A stretch of DNA of 64,000 nt from MPNO01 sp965200535. GTDB lineage: Bacteria > Pseudomonadota > Alphaproteobacteria > MPNO01. The DNA is taken from positions 1,054,001 through 1,118,000 of the forward strand of contig CBDAUF010000001.1 in NCBI GenBank assembly GCA_965200535.1, in the 5' to 3' direction. Below, piece after piece: positions 1 to 8,653 of this stretch. The notes under the pieces were generated by a model. It saw only the letters and a list, made by a program, of their open reading frames with translations. It made no database searches and was not told the origin of the DNA. The stretch's first letter is position 1; the number at the start of each line of letters is the position of its first letter. The translations under genes and the position numbers were made by a program.

Positions 1-383
1 GAAATCCGTTCGTAGAAGCAGAGGGCGCGCAGGTAATAGGCGTAGGCGATGTCGCGGTTGCCCGGGTGGAGCCGGATGAACCGGTTGAGCGCGAGGACGG
101 CCGAGTCGTAGTCGGCCGCCTGGTAGTGTGCGAACGCCGCCATCAGGGACGCCTTGACGGCCCACTGGGAATAGGGGTGCTGCCGCTCGACATCGTCGAA
201 ACGCCGGGCCGCGGCGCCGTACTCCTCGGCGCGGAGCGTATCGACGGCTTCGTTGTAGACGTGCTCGACCGGCAATTCGACATAGCGCTCGGCGTCCCCG
301 CCGTCCTCGGCGCAGGCGGCGAGCGCGAACACCGCCAGAAACGACACGAGGGTTCGAGTTGCGCGAGCCGGGAGATGCAGCAT
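1..383 (-). CDS. bamD: Outer membrane assembly lipoprotein BamD, 3' end cut by the window
   Basis: BamD is the essential TPR lipoprotein of the BAM complex that inserts beta-barrel proteins into the outer membrane. The visible 127 codons begin with a lipoprotein signal: a basic N-terminus, a hydrophobic stretch and a lipobox ending LAAC at about residue 24. TPR-type sequence follows, including the BamD-typical stretch RLHPGNRDIAYAYYLRALC. The C-terminal part lies beyond position 1. It is the last visible gene of the minus-strand division cluster, 107 bp downstream of lpxC. An in-frame ATG six codons upstream (position 401) is an alternative start; either gives a workable signal peptide. Identity is secure from sequence and position. 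Confidence 0.9.
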   Translation of the reverse strand, partial: MLHLPARATRTLVSFLAVFALAACAEDGGDAERYVELPVEHVYNEAVDTLRAEEYGAAARRFDDVERQHPYSQWAVKASLMAAFAHYQAADYDSAVLALNRFIRLHPGNRDIAYAYYLRALCFYERI

Positions 384-490
384 CGACGGACGCGGACCCA
401 TTCCTTGCGCCGCGCCGCACGCGCAGCGGGGGCGCAGTCTAAAACATTTTCGCGCCAAGTCGAGACACGCCGGGCGCCGGCGTTCGGGGG

Positions 491-1414
491 TCAGGCGATC
501 GCCAGGGCGGCTGCAGGCGCTTCGCCGGCGATCGGCGGCGCCGACATCCGCGGAATATCCGACCACGTCCAGTTGTCGGGGTCGGCGAACAGGGCGCGCA
601 GGACGGCATGGTTGGTTGCATGGCCGGAGCGCACGGCCACGACGCGAGCGAGAATCGGCGCGCCGGCCAGGTAAAGGTCGCCGAAGCAGTCGAGAATCTT
701 GTGGCGTACGAATTCGTCGTCGAAGCGGAGGCCGTCGCGGGTCACCGCGCCGCTGCGGCCGACGGCGATCGCGTTGTCGAGCGACGCACCGCGCGCAAGA
801 CCGGCCTTCTGCAGCCGGAGGATTTCATCGACCAGACCGAAAGTCCGGGCCGGTGCGATGTCCTCGACGAAGGTGCCGTTCACCAGTTCGACCGCCTTCG
901 ACTGGCAGGCGATCGCCGGGTAGGCAAACTCGATCCGGAAATCGATGGAGAGGCTGTCGGCGGGGGTCATCGTGATCGACGCCTCGCCGCGTTCCACGGC
1001 GACCGGCCTGAGCAGCCGGATCGCACGGCGGCGCACCGCCTGCTCCTCGATGCCGGCGCATTCGATCAGTTCGACGAAGGGCGCGGCGCTGCCGTCCATC
1101 GCCGGGACCTCGGGTCCGTCCAGCGTCACGACCAGATTGTCGATGCCGGTGCCGGCGAGCGCAGCCATCAGGTGCTCAACCGTCCCGACCGTGACGCCGT
1201 GGCGGTTGCCGATGGTGGTGGCCAACCGACTGTCCACCACATGGGACAGATCGGCCGGGACCTCGCCGGTGCCGGGCGCGACATCTGTGCGGCGGATGCG
1301 GATGCCGTGGCCGGGGGGCGCCGGGAGGAAGGACAGTGCAACGCGGGTTCCGCTGTGGAGCCCGACACCCTCGCACTGCACCGCTCGTTTGACCGTCGCC
1401 TGACCCACTCGCAT
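491..1414 (-). CDS. lpxC: UDP-3-O-acyl-N-acetylglucosamine deacetylase LpxC
   Basis: This cytoplasmic zinc enzyme catalyses the committed step of lipid A synthesis, deacetylating UDP-3-O-acyl-GlcNAc. The 307-residue length is normal for the family. The N-terminal part carries EGVGLHSG (15-22). The zinc ligand His of EHLMAAL is at residue 81, and the second zinc motif HKILDCFGD near residue 230 supplies the other His and Asp. A catalytic His lies in the C-terminal GHATNHAV. It sits between ftsZ and bamD in the usual alphaproteobacterial order. The 164 bp upstream could hold its own promoter. Its presence implies a lipopolysaccharide-bearing outer membrane. Confidence 0.97.
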   Translation of the reverse strand: MRVGQATVKRAVQCEGVGLHSGTRVALSFLPAPPGHGIRIRRTDVAPGTGEVPADLSHVVDSRLATTIGNRHGVTVGTVEHLMAALAGTGIDNLVVTLDGPEVPAMDGSAAPFVELIECAGIEEQAVRRRAIRLLRPVAVERGEASITMTPADSLSIDFRIEFAYPAIACQSKAVELVNGTFVEDIAPARTFGLVDEILRLQKAGLARGASLDNAIAVGRSGAVTRDGLRFDDEFVRHKILDCFGDLYLAGAPILARVVAVRSGHATNHAVLRALFADPDNWTWSDIPRMSAPPIAGEAPAAALAIA

Positions 1415-1578
1415 TTACCGCTCCTCGATACCGACGCACGCAATCTGGCACCTTCGCGGCACCTGTCTACCGACAACCCCCTTCTGCGGCAAATCAACAA
1501 TTGTTGCGGAATGTTTCCACGCCAACCGTTGCCGCCGCACGGGGTTCATCGATGGACGCCGGCTCTTCGCGATGCTGC
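1415..1578 (-). promoter_or_regulatory. ftsZ-lpxC spacer with a perfect 12-bp palindrome
   Basis: This 164-bp spacer is the widest gap between adjacent genes inside the division cluster. It contains a perfect palindrome, CAACAATTGTTG, at 1495-1506, about 80 bp upstream of the lpxC start. I infer an lpxC promoter or operator region but see no convincing -35/-10 pair and no terminator for ftsZ. Confidence 0.3.
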
Positions 1579-3210
1579 TCAGTTCGCCTGACGCCTCAGG
1601 AAGGCCGGGATTTCGAGGATATCCTCGTCCTCCTCGGCCGCCGGGGAAGCGTCCTCCGATGCGACGCTGTCGAACTTTCGCTGGCGCGGCGGGGATACGT
1701 TCTCGGTGGGCATCTCCTCGGGTTCCGGCGGCTCGTCTGCCAGCGTTTCCGGCATGTCGGCGTCGGAGAATGCGGGCGGCAGCGGTTCCACTTCGCGGCG
1801 GTCGCGGGACTGCCCGCCGGCCAGCCCCAGCCGCTGCAGGAGGTTGGGGCGGCGCGGCGGCTTGTCGGGCAGGGCTTCCGGTTCGATGAAGTCCACCTCG
1901 TCCTCCTCGACCGACGGCATCGGTTCGGGCACGTCCTCCGCGGTATCGCCCTCATCCGCCTCGTCGCTGAAAAAACTGTCCTGCGCCATGATTTCGAACG
2001 GCGCCGCAGCTTCGGGCTCGTCCTCCGTCGGCGCGGCGTCCAGGACCGGTCGAGACGGCGAGAGCGGTGCGCGATCGGCGGCGGCGGCGGACGGCTGCAC
2101 GGGGGGGGGCGAGGCCGGCTGCACGGACGACGGCATCGCCTCCGCGCGGACGCCGGACGCCGGCGTATACTCGAAAGCGGCGGGAACGCTCGGTTTCGGA
2201 TTTTGCGCAACCTGCAAGACCTGCTGCGAACGCGCCTCCACTTCGGTCTCGATACCGGTGGCGACAACCGAGACCCTGATCCGGCCTTGGAGTTCGGGGT
2301 CGAGCGTAGCGCCGGAGATGATATGGGCATCGGGATCGACTTCTTCGCCGATGCGGTTGGCCACCTGGTCCACCTCGAAAAGGGTCATGTCCGGGCCGCC
2401 GGTGATGTTGATGAGGACGCCGCGCGCACCCTTCATCGACACATCGTCGAGCAGCGGATTGGAAATCGCCGATTCGGCGGCAGCCGTCGCCCGCTCCTCT
2501 CCCTCGGCCTCGCCGGTTCCCATCATCGCCTTCCCCATCTCGCTCATCACGGTGCGGATATCGGCGAAGTCGAGGTTGATCAGCCCGGGGACCATCATCA
2601 GGTCGGTGACCCCGCGCACGCCGGAGTGGAGCACCTCGTCCGCCTTGGCGAAGGCTTCGGCGAAGGTGGTGTTCTCGTTGGCCACCCGGAACAGGTTCTG
2701 GTTGGGGATCACGATCAGCGTATCGACGTGCTTCTGCAGTTCCTCTATACCCGCCTCGGCAACCCCGGCGCGCTTGCTGCCCTCGAACTGGAACGGCTTG
2801 GTGACCACACCGACGACGAGAACCCCCTGTTCGCCGGCGAGGCGGGCGATCACGGGTGCAGCCCCGGTGCCGGTGCCGCCGCCCATGCCGGCGGTGATGA
2901 ACACCATGTTGGCGCCGGCCAGATGCTTGGCGATCTCGTCGATCGTCTCCTCCGCCGCGGCGCGGCCGATGTCGGGCCTGGATCCCGCGCCGAGCCCGTG
3001 GGTGATGTTCAGGCCAAGCTGAATCTTGCGCTCCGCGCGCGACTGGACGAGCGACTGGGCATCGGTGTTGGCGACAAGGAAATCGACACCCTCCAGTTCC
3101 GCGACGATCATGTTGTTCACAGCATTGCTGCCGGCGCCGCCGACGCCGATAACCATGATCTTGGGTTTGAGCGGGCACTCGTTTTCAGGAACCGAGAGAT
3201 TGATCGTCAT
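1579..3210 (-). CDS. ftsZ: Cell division protein FtsZ
   Basis: FtsZ is the tubulin-like GTPase that forms the cytokinetic Z-ring. The reading frame is open further upstream, but the ATG at 3210 begins the conserved N-terminus and is preceded by a strong GGAGG ribosome site. Residues 22-28 carry GVGGAGS, the tubulin signature GGGTGTG is at 110-116, and the T7 loop reads NLDFADI. At 543 residues it is longer than the roughly 380 of E. coli because of a disordered acidic, Pro/Ala-rich linker from about residue 330. The conserved C-terminal peptide that binds FtsA and ZipA is intact (EIPAFLRRQAN at the extreme end). The linker contains a run of nine C (plus 2101-2109). It lies 92 bp downstream of ftsA. 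Confidence 0.97.
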   Translation of the reverse strand: MTINLSVPENECPLKPKIMVIGVGGAGSNAVNNMIVAELEGVDFLVANTDAQSLVQSRAERKIQLGLNITHGLGAGSRPDIGRAAAEETIDEIAKHLAGANMVFITAGMGGGTGTGAAPVIARLAGEQGVLVVGVVTKPFQFEGSKRAGVAEAGIEELQKHVDTLIVIPNQNLFRVANENTTFAEAFAKADEVLHSGVRGVTDLMMVPGLINLDFADIRTVMSEMGKAMMGTGEAEGEERATAAAESAISNPLLDDVSMKGARGVLINITGGPDMTLFEVDQVANRIGEEVDPDAHIISGATLDPELQGRIRVSVVATGIETEVEARSQQVLQVAQNPKPSVPAAFEYTPASGVRAEAMPSSVQPASPPPVQPSAAAADRAPLSPSRPVLDAAPTEDEPEAAAPFEIMAQDSFFSDEADEGDTAEDVPEPMPSVEEDEVDFIEPEALPDKPPRRPNLLQRLGLAGGQSRDRREVEPLPPAFSDADMPETLADEPPEPEEMPTENVSPPRQRKFDSVASEDASPAAEEDEDILEIPAFLRRQAN

Positions 3211-3302
3211 GATTGCCTCCTCGTTCGCGGGATAGCCTGCCCCGGCGGTGGTGATGGGGCCGTCATCGTCGGCCGGTGGCTGTGTCGGATATTGTCCATG
3301 TC

Positions 3303-4543
3303 CTAGATGCTGTCCTTCAGCCATTGCCCGAACCGGCCCAGTCGACTGGTGCGATCGGCGGCGGCCCGGACCACGACGTCGGACTCGCCGCGGCGCTGGG
3401 CGGCGAACCGGAGCAGCCCCACCGCGGTGGAAAAGGCCGGACCGCTTACCGCTTCTGCGAGCCCGGCGATCGAGACCGGCCGGCCCACCCTGACCTTCTT
3501 GTCGAGCACCAGGGTGGCGACCTCGGGTGCGCCGGCGAGCTGGCTCGCGCCGCCCGTCAGCACCACGCGGCGGCCGGCGAGCTTGTTTTTCGGGACGGCG
3601 TCGAGACACTTGCGGACCTGCTCGAAGGTTTCCTCGAGCCGGGCCGGATGATCTCCACCACCGCCGAGCGCGGTACGTGGTTGGGATGGTTGCGGTCTTC
3701 CTCGCCGACCAGCGGCACGTCGATCAGTGCGCTGTCGTCCGACAGCGAAGGAAGCGCGGAACCGTAGAGCACCTTGATGCGCTCGGCGTGGACCAGCGAT
3801 GTGGTCAACATCTGTGCGATGTCGCGCGTGACATGGCCGCCGCCGATCGGGATGACCTGCGCGTGGACGACATGGCCGCCCTGGAACACGGCAACGGTGG
3901 TGGTGCCGCCGCCCATGTCCACCACCGCAGCGCCGAGATCGAGCTCGTCCTGCACCAGACACGCGAGGCCCGCCGCGTACGGCGAAATCACCACCTCCCC
4001 GACATCGAGATGACAACGCGCCACGCAGGTCACCAGGTTGCGCAGCGCCGCCGCATCGGCGCTCACCAGATGCATTTCGACGCTGAGGCGCTGGCCGTAC
4101 ATCCCGCGCGGGTCCTCGATGCCTCCCCGGCCGTCGATCTGGTGGGCGATGGGAATGCAGTGGATCAGTTCGCGCCCGGCGTGGCCGTTGTGCTCGAGCC
4201 CCAACCCGTAGACCCGGCGGAGATCGGCGTCGCCGATTTCGTGGCCGTCGATCTGGACCTCGACGTTGAATGTCGTCGAGTGGAGATGGCCGGTGGAGAT
4301 GTTCATCACCACCTCGTCCAGCCGCTCGCTGATGCGTTCCTCGACGGTGCTGACGGCGGTCAGGATGGCCGACTGGGCCGCGTCCATGTTGACGATGGCG
4401 CTGCCCAGGATCCCCTGCGAGGCGTGATGCCCGGCGCCGAGGACGCGGATCTCTCCCTCGCTGCGGGATTCCGCGACTAGACAGGCGATCTTGCTGGTGC
4501 CGATATCGAGCGCCGCCACCATGCCGGTCTTCGGCTTTACCAT
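3303..4543 (-). CDS. ftsA: Cell division protein FtsA, reading frame broken by an apparent one-base loss
   Basis: FtsA is the actin-like ATPase that anchors FtsZ to the membrane. The N-terminal frame (from ATG at 4543, MVKPKTGMVAALDIGTSK) runs through the phosphate-2 motif VVDMGGGTTTVAVF to EIIRP. The frame then shifts, and the rest (RLEETFEQVRKCLD, then the adenosine motif VVLTGGASQLAG and the C-terminal amphipathic anchor RLGRFGQWLKDSI) continues in another frame. The break is near plus 3639-3646, in a short G-run. Adding one base gives an intact 413-residue protein, normal for FtsA. Both halves are well conserved, so an assembly or sequencing error or a very recent mutation is more likely than decay. 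The start overlaps the ftsQ stop by one base. Confidence 0.9.
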
Positions 4544-5379
4544 CAGCGCTTGCCTCCCTTCGCGCCGGCGTCGGGATCGTCGGCGCGCGTCACCACGACG
4601 CGGCCGGGTATGCGCAGGTCGATGGCCGTGATGTGCCGGGCCAGCAGCGCGTGCCGGCGGTCGAGATGCGCGAGTTCGGCCCACGCGGCCGCTGCATCGG
4701 CTTCAGGAAGCCGGACATCGATGCCGTTGTCGAAGCGGATGTCCCAGCGCCGGGCGCCCACCCGGATCAAGGCATGGACCCGGCGGTGGAAATCGGGTTC
4801 GCGCGCAAGCAGTTCGACCACGGGCCGGGCGCGCGCCGGTTCGGACGGCGCCACGATCAGCGGCAGATGGTCGTAACGGTGCAGGCCGCGATCGGTAATC
4901 ACCGCGCCGTCGCCGTCGATCAGCCGCAGCACGCCGCCGCGTTGCCAAAGCGCGAACGGGCGGCGCTCCTCGATCTCGATGAACAGGGCGTCGGGCAGGC
5001 GGGTCGTGACGCGGGCGTGCTTGATCCACTCGTTGTTCTCGAGCCGCGTGCGCACCTGTTCGGGGTCGAGCTCCACCATGGGGCTTCCGAGCTGCAGAGC
5101 GGAGGCGGCGAGCACGGTGTCCCGCGGAATGCTCCGGCGCCCGGCGAGCAGGACTTCCCTGAGCCTGAATCCGACGCGCGCCGATGCCGCGACCGCAGCC
5201 GCCCGCACGTCGGTCGCCAGGATTTCAAGCGAACCCGTGCGCCAGGCCCAACCGCAGGACCCGGCGATCAGGACCAGCATCATCGCCGCGAGCGCACCCT
5301 TCGCGGCACTCCGACGCCGCGGATGGCGGGGCGGCGAACGCCCGCCCGCCTTGGGGATCGGGTGATCTAGGCGTCGCAT
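4543..5379 (-). CDS. ftsQ: Cell division protein FtsQ
   Basis: FtsQ is a bitopic inner-membrane divisome protein that links early and late division proteins. The ATG at 5379 was chosen because it gives a short basic cytoplasmic tail, one membrane segment at about residues 28-46 (ALAAMMLVLIAGSCGWAW), and then a periplasmic POTRA domain starting at FRLREVLLAGRRSIPRDTV, followed by the FtsQ domain. Length (278) is normal. The start overlaps the end of ddl by 13 bp and the stop overlaps the ftsA start, so the genes are probably translationally coupled. Confidence 0.93.
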   Translation of the reverse strand: MRRLDHPIPKAGGRSPPRHPRRRSAAKGALAAMMLVLIAGSCGWAWRTGSLEILATDVRAAAVAASARVGFRLREVLLAGRRSIPRDTVLAASALQLGSPMVELDPEQVRTRLENNEWIKHARVTTRLPDALFIEIEERRPFALWQRGGVLRLIDGDGAVITDRGLHRYDHLPLIVAPSEPARARPVVELLAREPDFHRRVHALIRVGARRWDIRFDNGIDVRLPEADAAAAWAELAHLDRRHALLARHITAIDLRIPGRVVVTRADDPDAGAKGGKR

Positions 5380-6284
5380 GAAGCGTGCTCCACCAGCCAG
5401 CTCACCAGGGCAGGGAAGTCGATCCCCGCGTAGGCCGCGAGCTCCGGCACCAGCGACATCGGCGTCATGCCCGGCTGGGTATTGATCTCGAGCAGGTAGA
5501 TCCCCTCCGCACCGCCCTCCGTGTCGTCGTACCTGAGGTCGGCGCGGGAGACGCCCCGGCAACCGAGCGCCTTGTGGGCATCGACCGAGTACCGCATCGC
5601 GGCCGCGTAGGCGTCGGGCGGGAGCGGCGCCGGCACCAGGTGTTCGGCGGCCCCCTCGGTGTATTTGGCGCGGTAGTCGTAGAACCCGTCCACAGGACGG
5701 ATTTCGGTGACGCCGAGCGCGCGTTCGCCCATCACCGCGACCGTGATCTCGCGCCCCGGCACGTAGCGTTCGACCATGACGGTCTCGCCGAACGGCCAGT
5801 CTTCCGCCTCGAACCGGCGGTCCTCCTCCTCGAAGACGACAACGACACCGAGGCTCGAACCCTCGTTCAGCGGCTTGACCACGTAGGGCCGCGGGATGAT
5901 GTCGCCGGCAGCCAGGGCCGACCGGCTGGCAATGACATGCTCGGCGCAGCGGATTCCGGCGTGGCGGAAAAGGCGTTTCGCCATCGGCTTGTCCATCGCC
6001 AGCGCAGAGGCGAGCGCACCCGAATGGGTGTAGGGGATCGCGAGGAGGTCGAGGACACCCTGGATGCGCCCGTCTTCGCCGAAGCGGCCGTGCAGCGCGT
6101 TGAACACGACGTCGGGGCGGGGATCGAGCGCGCCGGTCAGAGCCAGGATGTCGCGCCCGACGTCGACGGTGCGCGTCTCGTAGCCGGCCCGGTCGAGCGC
6201 GGCGGCAACGGTGCGGCCGCTGACCAGCGAGACTTCGCGCTCGCTCGACCAGCCGCCCATGAGCACCGTGACCGACTTAGCCAT
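5367..6284 (-). CDS. ddl: D-alanine--D-alanine ligase
   Basis: This cytoplasmic ATP-grasp enzyme joins two D-alanines for the pentapeptide stem. The start at 6284 (MAKSVTVLMGGWSSEREVS) matches the family N-terminus; the frame is open further upstream but that part is not conserved. The ATP-grasp core includes PYVVKPLNEGSSLGV, and the metal and substrate region reads LLEINTQPGMTPMSLVPELA. The length of 305 is typical of DdlB. It overlaps murB by 8 bp and ftsQ by 13 bp, as in other dcw clusters. Confidence 0.96.
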   Translation of the reverse strand: MAKSVTVLMGGWSSEREVSLVSGRTVAAALDRAGYETRTVDVGRDILALTGALDPRPDVVFNALHGRFGEDGRIQGVLDLLAIPYTHSGALASALAMDKPMAKRLFRHAGIRCAEHVIASRSALAAGDIIPRPYVVKPLNEGSSLGVVVVFEEEDRRFEAEDWPFGETVMVERYVPGREITVAVMGERALGVTEIRPVDGFYDYRAKYTEGAAEHLVPAPLPPDAYAAAMRYSVDAHKALGCRGVSRADLRYDDTEGGAEGIYLLEINTQPGMTPMSLVPELAAYAGIDFPALVSWLVEHASCDA

Positions 6285-7203
6285 GACGCCGCCCCCGCCG
6301 GAGCCCGACACGGCGGATCTCCCATTCGAGCCTGATACCGGTGGCGGCCTCCACCCGGTCGCGAACCTCTTCGCCCAGGTCCTCGAGTTCCGCCGCGGTC
6401 GCACCGCCGGTATTGATGAGAAAATTGGCGTGGTGCGGCGAGACCTGGGCGCCGCCGCGGAGTATGCCGCGGCAACCCGCCCGGTCGATCAGCGACCACG
6501 CGCTCGCTCCCGGCGGGTTCTTGAAAGTGCTGCCGCCGGTGCGTTCCCGCACCGGCTGGTCGCGGCGGCGGGTTTCGCCGATCCCGGTCATGCAGGCGGC
6601 GATTTCCTCGCGGGCGCCCGCCTTGCCGCAGAGCACCGCGCCGGTAAAGATCCAGTCTTCGGGCGCGGTCGACCTGCGGTAGCCGAAGCCCAGTTCCACC
6701 GCGCAGAGCCGGTGGATCCCCCCCGTCCGATCGACGGCCTCGGCGAAGAGAACCGCGTCGCCGACCTCCCGCCCGTAGGCGCCGGCGTTCATCCGCAGTG
6801 CGCCGCCGACGGTGCCGGGTATACCGTTCATGAACTCGAACCCGGCGATGCCCGCGTCGCGCGCAGCCCGCGCGACAGCGACGCACATCGCGCCGGCGCC
6901 GGCCCGGATGCGCGTCCCATCGCATTCGACCGCGGCGAACGGCCGGCCGAGGCGTATCGTCACCCCCGGGATCCCGCCGTCGCGGACCAGAAGGTTGGAG
7001 CCGGCGCCGATCGCGGTCACCGGCATATCGTCGGGCAGGGCGGCGAGAAATCCGGCGAGATCGTCGCGGTCTGCGGGCGAGAACAGGATCTCCGCCGGAC
7101 CGCCGACCCGGAACCACATGAAGCCGGCGAGCGGCGCGTCGGCGCGGAGCGATCCGCGGACCGCGGGCAGGCGATCGATCGGGCGGGAACGGGCCTCAAT
7201 CAT
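6277..7203 (-). CDS. murB: UDP-N-acetylenolpyruvoylglucosamine reductase MurB
   Basis: MurB is the FAD- and NADPH-dependent cytoplasmic enzyme that makes UDP-MurNAc. The FAD-binding part includes VTAIGAGSNLLVRDGGIPG and GIPGTVGGALRMNAGAYG. The catalytic serine lies in GGSTFKNP, and the C-terminal part includes GGAQVSPHHANFLIN. With 308 residues and lacking the extra loop of E. coli MurB, it fits the shorter alphaproteobacterial type II form. Its start overlaps the murC stop by 8 bp and its stop overlaps the ddl start. Confidence 0.96.
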   Translation of the reverse strand: MIEARSRPIDRLPAVRGSLRADAPLAGFMWFRVGGPAEILFSPADRDDLAGFLAALPDDMPVTAIGAGSNLLVRDGGIPGVTIRLGRPFAAVECDGTRIRAGAGAMCVAVARAARDAGIAGFEFMNGIPGTVGGALRMNAGAYGREVGDAVLFAEAVDRTGGIHRLCAVELGFGYRRSTAPEDWIFTGAVLCGKAGAREEIAACMTGIGETRRRDQPVRERTGGSTFKNPPGASAWSLIDRAGCRGILRGGAQVSPHHANFLINTGGATAAELEDLGEEVRDRVEAATGIRLEWEIRRVGLRRGRRHG

Positions 7204-8653
7204 CGCCCGCTCCGGCGCCGACAGCCCCGGCGAGAGCGGGGCTGGCAGGGAGGAGCGCGCTCAGCCGGCCGGGCAGATCGTTGGCCCAGGCGGTGATGCT
7301 GCCGGCGCCGAGACAAACCACCATATCGCCGGATCGGGCAAGCCCGGCGACCAGCGGGGCGAGCGCATCGGGCGTATCGAGAGGGCGCACGTCGCGGTGG
7401 CCCCGGGCCTGCAGCCCGGCCACCAGAGCGTCGCGGTCGATCCCCTCGACCGGCTCTTCGCCGGCCGCGTAGACATCGGCGACGACCACCGTGTCGGCGT
7501 CGTTGAAACAGGTGCAGAAATCCTCGAACAGGTTGGCGAGGCGGGAATAGCGGTGCGGCTGCACCACCGCGATGACGTTGCCGCGGGCGTTGGCGCGGGC
7601 AGCGGCAAGGACAGCCGCGATCTCGACCGGATGGTGGCCGTAGTCGTCGATTACCGCGATACCGGCGACCTCTCCGGTGCAGGTAAAGCGGCGCCTGACC
7701 CCGCGGAAAGCGGCGAGCGCCCCGGCGATGGTGCGGTCGTCGATCCCCATTTCGATGGCGACGGCGACGGCGGCCAGTGCGTTCAGCACGTTGTGCGCGC
7801 CGGCCATCGGCAGGCGGAGGCCGGCGATGGTCCGCCGTGCGCCGCTGGTCCGGTCGACGACCTCGACGTCGAAGCGCGAGCCGTCGGAGGTGGCCTGCAG
7901 GGCAACCGCACGGACATCGGCCTGCGGGCTCGTGCCGTAGGTCAGCAGCCGGCGGTCGGCGACCTCCCCGATCAGGCTCTGGACTTCCGGGTGATCGATG
8001 CACAGCGCGGCGAAGCCGTAGAACGGGATGTTGGCGACGAACGCCGCGAACGCCCGGCGCAGGTCGGCGAAGGAGCCGTAGAAGTCGAGATGCTCGGGGT
8101 CGATATTGGTGACCACGGCGACGGTCGCCGGCAACTTCACGAACGAACCGTCGGACTCGTCGGCCTCGACGACGATCCACTCGCCGCCGCCCAGGCGGGT
8201 GTTGGTGCCGTAGGCGTTGATGATCCCGCCATTGATGACGGTGGGATCGAGGCCGGCGGCCTCCAGAACCGCGCCGACAATGGAGGTCGTGGTCGTCTTG
8301 CCGTGCGTCCCGCCGACCGCGATCGACCATTTGAGCCGCATGATCTCGGCCAGCATTTCGGCCCGGGGGACGACGGGCACCATGCGCGCGCGCGCCGCCG
8401 CGATCTCGGGGTTGTCGCGGGCGATCGCCGAACTGGCCACGACGACGGACGCATCGCCGAGGTTGGCGGCGTCGTGGCCGATACGGATATCGATGCCCAG
8501 CGATCGCAGCCTGAGAACGTTGGCGCTGTCGGCGATGTCGCTGCCCTGGACCCGGTAACCCAGATTGTGCAGCACCTCGGCGATGCCGCTCATGCCGATT
8601 CCGCCGATGCCGACGAAATGGATGGTGCCGACCGAAAGCGGGAGCGTTCTCAT
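7196..8653 (-). CDS. murC: UDP-N-acetylmuramate--L-alanine ligase MurC
   Basis: MurC is the first Mur ligase; it adds L-alanine to UDP-MurNAc at the cost of ATP. ATG at 8653 gives 485 residues. It begins with the Rossmann-like UDP-binding FVGIGGIGMSGIAEVL (13-28), then the P-loop GTHGKT (115-120). The central domain contains VVEADESDGSF, and the C-terminal domain VIDDYGHHPVEIAAVL. The frame is open upstream, but that segment belongs to murG read in another frame. Start and murG stop overlap as ATGA. Confidence 0.97.
   Translation of the reverse strand: MRTLPLSVGTIHFVGIGGIGMSGIAEVLHNLGYRVQGSDIADSANVLRLRSLGIDIRIGHDAANLGDASVVVASSAIARDNPEIAAARARMVPVVPRAEMLAEIMRLKWSIAVGGTHGKTTTTSIVGAVLEAAGLDPTVINGGIINAYGTNTRLGGGEWIVVEADESDGSFVKLPATVAVVTNIDPEHLDFYGSFADLRRAFAAFVANIPFYGFAALCIDHPEVQSLIGEVADRRLLTYGTSPQADVRAVALQATSDGSRFDVEVVDRTSGARRTIAGLRLPMAGAHNVLNALAAVAVAIEMGIDDRTIAGALAAFRGVRRRFTCTGEVAGIAVIDDYGHHPVEIAAVLAAARANARGNVIAVVQPHRYSRLANLFEDFCTCFNDADTVVVADVYAAGEEPVEGIDRDALVAGLQARGHRDVRPLDTPDALAPLVAGLARSGDMVVCLGAGSITAWANDLPGRLSALLPASPALAGAVGAGAGDD

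Noticed and set aside
1501..3306. A 601-codon open frame on the plus strand opposite ftsZ
   Set aside because: It mirrors the codon structure of ftsZ in GC-rich DNA, has no family resemblance and no ribosome site.
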